From Hydractinia symbiolongicarpus (lineage: Eukaryota > Cnidaria > Hydrozoa > Anthoathecata > Hydractiniidae): 64,000 nt of DNA. A program made the translations under genes and the position numbers. Of the stretch, positions 18,715-28,507 are shown in pieces. The stretch is taken from positions 16,556,001 to 16,620,000 of the forward strand of contig NC_079878.1 of the NCBI RefSeq assembly GCF_029227915.1, read 5' to 3'. Position 1 is the stretch's first letter. Each line of letters begins with the position of its first letter. The notes beneath the pieces were generated by a model. It ran no database searches and was not told the DNA's origin. It saw only the letters and a list, made by a program, of their open reading frames with translations.

Positions 18715-21700
18715 TCATCTTTCCTTAGCCACTAAGCGATAATGACCCCTGGCGAGCGTTGATATCTGGTCTGGTTGCACTATCCGTTTGTCATCTACCC
18801 TATTGAGCGCCAGCTTGTTCACTTCCTGCGTGTAGATTTGATGCCCCTTGTTCTGGATACAGACCCAGGTCTTGTATATGTCAATACCATCCTCCAAGCA
18901 GCGTTGATAGTCCTCGAAGGTGATGGATTTTTTGGTTACACACTTCTTCACACCTTTCGCTTTGCGATCACCGCCCTCTTTCGTGAGACTCTTATAAGAG
19001 TACAGCTTTGCTCTCAAGGTGATGAATTCTGTCATGATCTTACCATTAAGCTCATCTTTCATAAGTCCTACCACCTTCTTATTTTTACCGATGGGGAGAG
19101 GTCTGTTGCCATCTTTGCTATAGGCACTCGTATCGAAACGTGCATCTACATCATCAGCAATGTCGCGATAAAAATCCTCCGTTCTGATGTGGCATACGAA
19201 TGAGTCGGTATCCGTATAGCAGATCCACAGCTTGCTACCGTACTTGGACTGCATATAGTCATAGTGGAAGTTGTACATCACAATTTTCGAGTTATCCAAG
19301 ATGGCTTGGCCAATATACACCGGCTTGCTCATCTTTACCTCTGTTTTACACATTTCCACGCCCATGAGGTGGCTGCTGAAGTAGTTTCCGCCCTTGAAGT
19401 TTGGTTTCATGTCGAGCTTTGTCTATTTCTCTTCGTTAGTAACCAACTGGATGTTGTGATGGTTTCTCAAGTTCTCCATAGTTTTACCAAATACCGAGAG
19501 GTTCATGAGCTTATAGAAGTCCTTCTCGAACTTGTTTTTGGCGGCTGTTTTAAGCCTCGTGTTATGATCGATGTAGTCTCTCAGCCAGGGGTTCTGGTTA
19601 AACTGGATCACTCTGTATACCTTCCTGAGCTCGAGCCCATGCTTTAAAGCTTGATGAAGAGCTCTGATGTGCACCACGTATCTCCGCTTTTGCTCAAGAT
19701 TTGGTATCAGTTTCTCGACCCTGTGATCCATCTTGCGCTCCGGCAGGAAAGGAAGCTCGTTGTGCTTGTCATGTAGGCTCTTTGGATAATCGATGTCAAC
19801 CTCCAAGATGTATCCATGCTTGTTGTCAGCGACGAGTTTGCCGATGCGCTTCTCTGTAAAGGTCTCAACCTTTGATAACCATTTGAATCCATGCGTGGGC
19901 AGATCTTGACACATGGCCTAGCCGTACAAATTGTTGGCATCGAGGCACTGCAAGTATGATGATTCAGCCTCCGGGTCGTATTGATCCCCCATGTACTTGT
20001 TGTTGGCTTTGGCAAATCTGTGCCCAGCTTGAGTTATACCTCCACGGATACCTCTTTCAAACATCAGGAGCATGTAAGGATCCGTAAGGAGCTCCAGCTT
20101 GATCTCGGTGTACTTCAACGCTGCTTTCCATGCCAGGCCTGGTGCGCTGTAGAAATGGACAGGATCGAGCTTGTAATTCTCCTGGCATACACTTCGAAAG
20201 CTCTGGAAGATGTCAGTTAATAGCAGGACGTCCGCGCCGAGGTACATATCATGGTAGTCACCCATGTTGACCTCAGCACCCTTTGGATTGATGACATTCC
20301 AGAATTTTTGAGCGTGTTCGTGGTCTTCGTGGTCTTCGTCGCTGATCCCCTTCATGTTCAACTTGCTATAGAAGGCCTCCTTGGGAGGCAGCTCAGTCTC
20401 ATGGAATCGTCGCCAGCCATCCATGTACTCGTAGGGATGTACACCTTTTCTGCGCATGAGTTTAAAGGTGTCATCCTCGGTGAAATACCAACGGAGATTT
20501 TTGCACTGTTCATCATCGAGGTTGCTTGCCAATTTCTCCAAGCTTGATGCCATGAATCGACAGCTGTCTATGAACCTTATCTCGATCTTCTTGTGCGTTT
20601 CACCATCACCGTACCCCATGCCTGCAATGGGTACGGTGATTTTTACGTTGAAGGAGATATACTTTTCAGTGTTTTCAGCGATGCAACCAATGTCCTGGGT
20701 ATTATACTTCTTTCCCAGTTCTCGAATGAACAAGTGGGCGTCGTACCCTGAAAAATTGTGGAAGATCACGGGTACGTGGCTGGGTATCTTGTATTTGAGA
20801 TTGCAGGTGTTGTGCGCGGCACCTCTGTATAGAACCTGCGTAGTGACAGTGGTCTCGAACTTTGCGGTTCTTTGGGTCATCGTTAAATGGTTTCATGCAG
20901 ATGTGACATGTCTTTGCCGCTTCGTGTTCTCTTTGTAACACCTCCGTTAGGGGCAGCATGTCATGCTGTGGGAAGGTAGCGTAGAGCCGCTTTACCTCAT
21001 CCTCCAGGTGTTGAACGAAAATCTTCACACAGTCTTTACCACGGTATCTCTGCAAGGGATATGATATATCACCATAGGCGAAGGTACTATATGTACACCA
21101 GCCACATGGTACGTGCTTGTTCAGCTTTTTCGTCTTGGTCTCCCTCGCATTCTCTTTTATTGGGATCAACAGGCTCTCGAAATCTGCATAGATGGCTAAG
21201 GGTACTTTGAATTGCTGCTGACCATCCTTGTGGTATAGCCACTTTTCCTTTTCGGTTGGCATCGTGATCTTGACCGCTTCGTTGTCCCTGCAGTAGGTAT
21301 AGTGCTTATCACGCGATTCGATTGTTGGAAAGGCTTGCAGACAGCTCATACAGAAGTGCATCTTTGCATGATTCTTTGATGTCTCACTACCCAGGAGCCG
21401 TGAGAGATTTTTGATGGCTATATAATGACTTTTTTTATCGTCCGTGAGGAGTAGCAGATTAACCTGTTTCTCGCGTCCGTTTGGTATAGATCGACGCAGG
21501 ATATTAAAAGTCTTCCCCGTCACATACAAGACGTTCACCGCGATGTCTGTTCATCTCGAATTTGGTGATATCCTTGATGCTTGAGGGAAACTCGATGCCC
21601 TGCCAGTTATAGCGCTCCGCATATGGTCTCAGCTTGCTGATTCTCTGTGGATCGCTAGTTATATCCTCATGATGCAGAGCAGCTATCATGCTCCACTTGA

Positions 21701-22712
21701 AACACTCCTCGTCCTTGTTCGCGGGGTTAATGATGGCCTTTTTGGTGGCTATCCACTTGGGTGCTTTGATATATGAGGAACCCCTTGTTAGTCGTAGTTT
21801 ATAAAAGTCCACGTCGAAATGCATGATTCGACCGATCGTGAAGCCACTTTTGGGCAGCGCTGGGTTCTCCACATGCGTTTTGACTTGGGCAAACATCGTA
21901 TCTAGCACCTTGTCCACGACGGTACCCTGAAAGACCGGTGTCATGTTGCTATGGAAGACCTTATCAACTTCGATAAACACGTTAGTACCCTCCACTGGCT
22001 TCTTCCATAAAATCTAGAGGGAGCACTGCACCTTAGCAGACCCCATATCTTTAACCTGCTTCTCAACCAGGGTTTTCACGTGTGATCGCACCATCCCCAA
22101 GTACCCATCGACATCCGTACCGTCTATGCCAGGGATGCGGAAACTTCGGAAGGTTCTATGGTGAGCATGCTTATGTTCTTGAGGCGTGAAATCTTGGTTC
22201 GACTGCTGCTCGTCTTCAGCATGATACTCCCTTGCCTCTTTTTCAACTTCACCCATCAGAGTCTTTCTTGCCCCATCATAAAGAGCAAGAATGCGATTTT
22301 TTACTGATGCATATATACCTTGCACCGACTTTCTAATACCCTCTGGTACATAGTTCACAAGTCAGTCAGACCACTCTCGCAGCTTACTCTTGACTACTGG
22401 ACGTGTCCTCGCCATCTCTTGGCGTTCAAACACATTCATGGCTTCGGGTTGGGGGAGTCGAGGTTCAATCTTGCTCTTATTAGGACGGGTTTTTGTCATT
22501 TCTTGACGTTCGAATATATCCAGGGCCTCTGGTGTAAATGCTTGTGACCTTGATTCTGGACCAGGAACAGGTCTTACGTGTGCCTCTAATAAAGCAACAA
22601 GGTCGGCTTTGCGTAGCTTGGAATAGCCCGTAATCCCACGGGTTTTCACAATAGCGTGTAACTGTTTCACAGTATGTGTATTGATCTTTATTGTATAGAT
22701 TTTTGATGTCAA
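18715..22712 (-). pseudogene. Protein-primed DNA polymerase B of Polinton (pPolB)
   Basis: The polymerase copies the linear element using a terminal protein. The N-terminus (from 22712) starts with a SAP-like fold (HTVKQLHAIVKTRGITGYSK), then a region with FNPANKDEECFKW-type IINPANKDEECFKWSMIAAL, zinc-like CxxC/HxxxC pairs near 21350, HNFSGYDAHLFIRELGK (exonuclease region), LQCLDANNLYG (palm motif A), FGKTMENLRNHHN (motif B) and LWICYTDTDSF (motif C). Breaks: stops at 22362-22364, 22014-22016, 19918-19920 (inside motif A) and 19423-19425, and frameshifts near 21515 and 20830. About 4 kb, the usual size. It is the last gene before the right terminal repeat. Confidence 0.9.
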
Positions 22713-22770
22713 TCAATAAAATTTCTAGCGCGGTCGTATTTTGAGTAAGGGACTCTCCCCTACTCAATTG
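22713..22770. repeat. Subterminal hairpin TTGAGTAAGGG...CCCCTACTCAA
   Basis: Inverted arms flank a short loop at about 22738-22766 and are followed by TTGCG, directly inside the right terminal repeat. A near-identical hairpin plus ATTGCGA occurs at about 63941-63976. Confidence 0.6.
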
Positions 22771-22951
22771 CGCAATCTCTATTTTTGTTGATATCAGCAT
22801 TATCCCGTTAGTCGATATTGCGCATGCGTTGGATTTTATTGGAATCGGATTTGGTTTCGGATTTGTCGGAATTGGGATTTCGGATTTCGGGAATTTGGGG
22901 ATTTTCCCTTGTCGTCGTCGACTGCGCTAGAACGAACATTTTCCTATCTCT
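22771..22951 (-). repeat. Polinton right terminal inverted repeat
   Basis: Complement of the left repeat (6854-7038), including the TTGTCGTCGTCGACTGCGCTAG block and the outer TATCTCT terminus. It is followed by the GTACA target duplicate at 22952-22956. Confidence 0.9.
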
Positions 22952-23021
22952 GTACAGGGTATTAATGTGTGACTGCTATTTTAGTACGTTTGATAAATTA
23001 CTGAACGAAATATATATTTAC

Positions 23022-23415
23022 CTTGAGGTATTTATCTTTTATTCGCATGTAAATAGCTTCTCAAACTTCAGGGATGAACTGTGACAAAGTACTTTTGTGA
23101 ACGCGAAATAAATACTGTAATTCGGCGTAATTTATCCCACATAATAAAAACTTCAAAGTTGCAGCTACTTTGACTTTAGCAGGAATTGGGTCTCGCAAAT
23201 GCGTTGTTTTTTTCTCAATGCCAACCTCTATGAGATTTAGGAGCTCATCAAAAATACTCGGCGGCATTCTTAAAAATCGCGTATACTCTGCAATTTCCTC
23301 TACGTGCAGTTCATACATGGGAGTATTGTAGATGTCAAGTTCATTTCGCCTACTTAATCACGGTTTTACCCATACATCTCTTTGCTTTCTTTTCCTACAT
23401 TTGGCTCTCTTTTTT
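23022..23415 (-). pseudogene. PIF/Harbinger transposase, first exon
   Basis: The minus-strand frame encodes FLRMPPSIFDELLNLIEVGI, KVKVAATLKFLLCGINYAEL and LFRVHKSTLSQFIPEV, the helical N-terminal domain of the family, ending IKDKYLK at a strong donor (AAG/GTAAAT, boundary 23022/23021). In-frame TGA codons occur just after IPEV (about 23060) and near 23360. The matching acceptor is at 6241, on the other side of the Polinton. The upstream end runs into repeats at 23426. Confidence 0.8.
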
Positions 23416-23425
23416 GATAAAACTC

Positions 23426-23706
23426 GTTAGCCCGTGGAAAAGTCCACGAGTTCGTCCGTTGCAGCTAAGCTACCATTTTGCGTGACAGACAGACGGACGG
23501 ACAGACGTATACGGGCATTAAAATATAGAATAGTCGTTGCCCGTGGAAAAATCCACGGGTTCGCCCGTCCTTTATATTTACCCGTCACAACAAAGTGGAT
23601 AAAAATATATCGCATTTGATATTCGTGTTTCCGTAACATCATTTTCTAACTCAGCGGGGGGTCCGCGCAGAGACAGACAGACGGAATACGGCTATTATTA
23701 TAGAGA
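23426..23706 (-). mobile_element. Two adjacent mini-Helitron-like elements
   Basis: Read on the minus strand, each begins near TCTATAWT(A/T)TAAT and ends at a CCCGTGGA...TCCACGGGC hairpin: 23531-23706 and about 23426-23529. The second element's start abuts the first one's end. They resemble the 144 bp element at 52812-52955. Ends are slightly mutated. Confidence 0.55.
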
Positions 23707-25100
23707 TAGCCGGAAAACTCGGCGTCGAAACGCCGGGTTAAGCTACAAGCAACTGTTGTTGAAAGCCTTGAGGAGCGCGTAATAAGAACCGCACACTGTG
23801 CAACCCGGTGAGGTGGAGCGCTTTAGTACGGGTATGCAGTATGTCGTAAATCAAGTGGAGCACACACACCATTGTAGTGTTGCGACTGTAACATTTTTTT
23901 AAAAAATAACTTTCCCGCGACAAAAGCTAAATTAAAACAGATTTACAAACCGTTGTTACTCCGTCATAACAAAAACAATCAGACAATATTATTTTATTTT
24001 GTGGAATAAGTTTCTGTGAAAGTTCAAAACATAATTATGACAGCGGGCCAAGAACGCATAATACCCTTTTTAACAGACTTAGTTAAAACACAGGAAAAAT
24101 GCAGTCACTACCTCATCCAGCTAAAAAAATCCATAATGGGAGCGCTTCAGTACAGGTATGTAGAATATGTCTTGAATCGAGTTAAGCTCACACAACATTA
24201 TAGTCTTTCGGTTGTAATGTATTCTTTAAAAGTTATATATATTACTTTGATGCAAATTTAGCCAAAATAAAAACACAGTTTACAACCTGTTGTTACCCCG
24301 TCATAACGAAAAAAATAGTCAATATATATTATTTTATTTTGCGGAATAAGTTTCACCAAACCTTTAAAAATTAGTCATGACACCGGACTGAGCACTTAGT
24401 ACAGGTAAATACATGCGTAAACATGCAACATACATGCGTAAATACATGCGTAAACACATGCGTTATAGCCATAATAGCCTTCTCCAAAAAAAACTTATCG
24501 CAACTTCAATTTAAATAAAAAACACATAAAACACCCTGTTGTTAACACCGGGTTGAACGTTTATTGCTGGTAAAAACATTTTATCACAACAGATTAAATA
24601 AAAAACATTGTTACTGGGAGATATCCCAGTTTTGAAATGAGCGGCGCTAACGCTATAACTCGGGAATATCCTACTCGTTTGCGATCGTGCCATGCGTTCG
24701 CTTCAATCACGCAGCTTTGAAATCATTTTTAACTACTTTCACACATACCCAGATACCACTTCGAACAAGCGTACTCAATAACGGCCAAGTAATTTTTAAA
24801 GATGCTATCATTTTTTTTGCATATTCGGCAAAATTTGCAGATTTCTTTCGTCGGATATTAGCTTGTCTGTTGGCCATGGGTTGGAATGATATGGACTTTA
24901 AAACCGCATGCTCCATCGTCCAGACCTCCCGGCTGGAAATCAGTTCAAGAAGACGACAAGTAAACAACCAGGAAACGTATGTTCATATTTATAATTCTGT
25001 TGTTCGTACATATTTTCTATTTTGTTTATTTTGCGGAGATTAGAAGAACGGGTGCTGATGCATACCGATCTATCTCTGCCCTCTCAGCAATATCAAACAT
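23707..25100. repeat. Dispersed repeat family ('GAGCGCTTAGTACAGG' type)
   Basis: The stretch 23710-24660 shares blocks with 32930-34260, 60966-61345 and 61700-62470: AATAAGAACCRYAYACTGTGC, GCGCTTAGTACAGGTAAAC, ACAAACCGTTGTTACYCCGTC and AAAACAATC. No protein is encoded. An open stretch at 24687-25043 has no recognisable homology. The pieces look like long non-autonomous Helitron relatives or another repeat nested among them. Confidence 0.5.
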
Positions 25101-25159
25101 TACTTAAAATATACTCAACTCGAACTTTCAAAACCTTGAACTTTCGTGAACGTTCAAAA

Positions 25160-26438
25160 TGCAAACACAGGGTAGCTCTCCGGTGAACAGCTCTCACGCT
25201 TTCATTCACTCCGTACGTGCTTCTTTTCACCAAGGTCATACTAAATTTGGAATCACTTGAGGAATTCAGTGTTCATGTATATCCCTATTTGCAATTTGTT
25301 TTTCCAAGTTCAAGCGTATCAACATCTGGAATTCAAATGACTTGGAATACGTCATTGAACAGGGTGATGCACTTTACAAGTCCATGAATACTTCATCATT
25401 TTCATCAACCCCGGACCTTCCCAGGACTGCGTCCACAATGCTGTAGTAGAACTTGATTTCAACTATGACAGGTTTGGAACACTGACCAGGACTAATGATA
25501 CATTGAATGACTTGATAACACTTTTATGTTCAGACCAAGATCACGATGGTAAAATATTCATTTGTGAAGGTTACTGTATATCATTATTTAATGCATGTTG
25601 TAATCCATTCAGGGCTTATTTAGTTGATTCTCATAGCCGTGATAGTAAAGGAGAACCAACTCCTGATGGAACGTCAATCATCTTACATTTTTCTAGTTTG
25701 CAAGATCTGGCATCCTACTTAAAGCATGTTTACTTAATATTACCCAACAAGGTTCTAGTTCCATATGAAATTCAGTTTGTCAAAGTTTCATCAGAACTCA
25801 CTGAGCCTGTCCGTCTTTTTGTACTGAATCGTCGTAAATCACAGAATCAGCAGCAAAAACGAAAAACACAACAACAGCAGCGGTTTTCTCAAATATACAA
25901 ATCATATAACAATCATTCGTCAAGTGATCTTGAGAAAGCTGTTCTCAAATTCAGATCAAAAATATGTGAAGGACCTATTCATATTTGTTGCATATGTAAC
26001 AGGTGTTTATACAGAAAATCTGTAATAATTTACGATATTCAAAAGTATGAAGCTACTTTTGCTAATTTAATAGATACAAATATTCCCAGTTCTGATGGTA
26101 AGAAATATATATGCTACACATGTTCAGCTAAGTTGAAGAAAAGTGAACTGCCATTTCAAGCTGTACACAACTCTCTCCATTTAAATGACATTCCGGCTGA
26201 TCTGAAATGCCTAAACAGGCTTGAAACAGCGCTTATTTCAAAACGTCTTCTGTTTAAAAAAGTTGTCATCATGTCTAAAGGTCAGTTTCCCAAGATAAAA
26301 GGAGCAATCTGCAACATTCCAATAGATACTGTTGATATATCCAATGTTTTACCACGTCATTCAAGTGCAAATGGTCTCATTCTTAATATTTTCAAACAGT
26401 CTCCCCCGAAAAAGTCCATTCAGCTCTATTATATCTGA
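25160..26438 (+). pseudogene. Helentron N-terminal protein: cysteine-protease-like and CxxC domains
   Basis: The region before 25503, in broken frames, has RASFHQGHTKFGI and then CSCISLFAIC and DLEYVIEQGDALYKSMN, which resembles an OTU/viral cysteine protease domain. The open frame 25503-26438 continues this fold (DGKIFICEGYCISLFNACC, SIILHFSSLQDLASYLKHVY) and then a cysteine-rich region (CCICNRCLY ... CYTCSAKL) before LKCLNRLETALISKRLLFKK, typical of Helitron/Helentron N-termini (DUF6570-like). A frameshift near 26430 separates it from the Rep domain. Protease activity is inference. Confidence 0.6.
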
Positions 26439-26440
26439 AA

Positions 26441-28507
26441 TTGAATAACCCTTTTTACAACGACATTGATATTGATGTCAGCCAAATTCAACAGGACTTG
26501 ATTAACTTTGATGAAGATGAAGAAATTTCAATTGAAGTTGAGACTGATCAGGACAAGCTAGAGGAAACTGCAGAATGCCCTTATTCAGAGCACAGCCAAT
26601 CAGCTACTGAAAGTTTCACCCTTCCTTTGCATACCCAAGAAGATGTATTTGAACTTGCACCTGGTGAAGGTAAATCACAGACTAGCATATTCAATGATCA
26701 AACTTGCGAAGAGCTTGCATTTCCTCAGCTTTTCAGCGATGGAAAATTTGGGTATACGTATAAAAGAGAAGTCAAATTAAGTCCATCGAAATATTTTAAC
26801 CAAAGATTGTTGAATTTCAAGCAAATGTTCTCTTCTGTTACAGATTATATATTCTTTGCCCAGTTTTTATTACAGCAGTTGAGCTTGACATCTCAAATCA
26901 ACATTGCTATAAAAAAAGTAAATGGCAACACAATCACTGCTGGAATGCTTGGCAATTATAAGGAAGCCTTGAAATCTTTCGTATCAACTGACCAAGGGTA
27001 CACATTCATGAATTATATCAAAGGTACTCCAGCTTATTGGAAGCGATTCCAACTTGAAGTGTTAGCTATGATCCGGCAGCTTGGTTGTCCAACTTTCTTT
27101 TTGACTTCGTCTTGTGTGGATTTGCATTGGAAAGAATTGATCTCAATAATTTCTGAACTCAATGATTTGAATCTCACAGAAGAATTTATATCTAATTTAA
27201 GTTATTTTGAAAGAAGTAAAATTCTAAACAGCAACCCTGTGCTTTTAGCTCGACACTTTCAGTACAGAATTGAAGTATTGTTTGCAGAAATCATAATGAT
27301 TCCAACTGGTCCACTTGGCAAAGTCTTATACTATGCGCTGAGAGTCGAATTCCAGTTCAGGGGTTCTCCGCACATACATTCTTTTTTATGGATTTTAAAT
27401 CCACCAAAATTAGATCCAAATAATATTACTGAATATATTGAATTTTTGGATGCTGTGATCCAAGCTTATATCCCTGACGAAGAACATTTTCCAGAATTGA
27501 ATTGTCTAGTAAGGAAATACCAGATTCATCAGCATTCAAAATCCTGCTGAAAATATAAAAACCTTCCGTGTCGTTATTCTTTTGGAAAGTATTTTTCAGA
27601 AAAAACTATTGTTGCGAAACCGTTGCCAGAGGATATGGAAATGATTCAAAAAACTGAAATACTAGAAAGAAGAAATTCTATCCTTACGAAAGTGAAAAAT
27701 TTTATAGATGAGTACTTGAATCCGAACAAGTCTGAATTTATAAATAATGCAACTATTTCTGATATACTTGAAAGGATTGGTGTAAATGAGGAGCAATATT
27801 ATGAAGCTTTGAACATTTCATCAACAGATGACTATGAAATTCACATGAAAAGGCCACCACATTCCTGTTTCTTTAATAACTATAATCCCACCATTCTTAA
27901 AGCGTGGCAAGCAAATATGGACTTACAACCTGTGCACAATTACTATAAAGCAGTATCATATATGTGTGCGTATTTCTCTAAAAGTGAATCTGAATCTTCC
28001 AGTGCATTGAAACAAGCTTCTCAAGAAATTAAAGATCAGAAGCTTGGTGTCAAGCAAGCAATGTACAGAATTGCATCTGCTTTTTCATGTTCTCGACAAG
28101 TATCTGTTCAAGAAGCAGTTTACCTCTGTTTACCTGAGTTATGGCTTCGGAAATGTTTCCCTAAAACAACTTATGTTAATTCAGGTTTGCCTTCAGACCG
28201 TATCAGAATATATAAATCAGAGGAAGAAATAAAAGAGCTTAGTTCCGATAGTACTGATGTATTTAAGCGAAGTTTGTGTGATAGATACATTGACAGGCCA
28301 AATACCACTTTTTGCAAAGGGAGATATGCACAAGTTGATTCCATGTGTCTTGCATTGTTTGCAGCATACTATACTATGTTGATTACAAAATTGATGAAAA
28401 TGATTCACAACCAGACATCCTTAGTGAGGATGCTAGTCAACTTAACCATGACTGTCATGTACAACTTCCACCTAAAACCACACTCATGTCATCGAAAGAC
28501 ACAATGA
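26441..28507 (+). pseudogene. Helentron Rep (HUH) domain region
   Basis: Rolling-circle Rep nicks and joins DNA at the element ends. The frame has YIKGTPAYWKRFQLEVLAMI, FQFRGSPHIHSFLWIL (HUH motif H-x-H) at about 27345-27400 and VSYMCAYFSKSE (two-tyrosine motif) at about 27955-27990. A TGA at 27548-27550 follows IHQHSKSC. The frame continues from 27551 to about 28370, where a 5-bp tandem duplication (ACTATACTAT) shifts it into the helicase frame. Confidence 0.85.

Larger units (their letters stand above)
6854..22951. mobile_element. Polinton/Maverick element, 16.1 kb, degenerate
   Basis: Both ends carry long inverted repeats (6854-7038 and 22771-22951), start with AGAGATAGG and are flanked by GTACA (6849-6853 and 22952-22956). 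A terminal AG and a 5-6 bp target duplication are usual for Polintons. Inside are the hallmark genes: integrase, packaging ATPase, major capsid protein and protein-primed DNA polymerase B, plus about twelve smaller genes. GC content and codon use are clearly higher than in the flanks. Nearly every replication gene is broken, while the capsid gene is open. No protease was recognised. Confidence 0.95.
5230..23425. mobile_element. PIF/Harbinger element, split by a Polinton
   Basis: Two genes define it: a DDE transposase on the minus strand (exons 23022-23415 and 5516-6240) and a MADF/Myb-like gene on the plus strand (exons about 5280-5425 and 6260-6853). The two sides belong together only if the 16.1 kb Polinton at 6854-22951 is removed, which leaves an intron of about 0.7 kb in the transposase. 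The left boundary is unclear and may lie further left, near 4246. The right side runs into Helitron-like repeats at about 23426. Confidence 0.75.

Noticed and set aside
18775-20938. Several plus-strand frames of 80-160 codons
   Set aside because: All are antisense to the polymerase gene, whose motifs A, B and C are unmistakable.
24687-25043. 118-codon frame before the Helentron
   Set aside because: No recognisable domain; it might be 5' Helentron sequence but nothing in it supports that.
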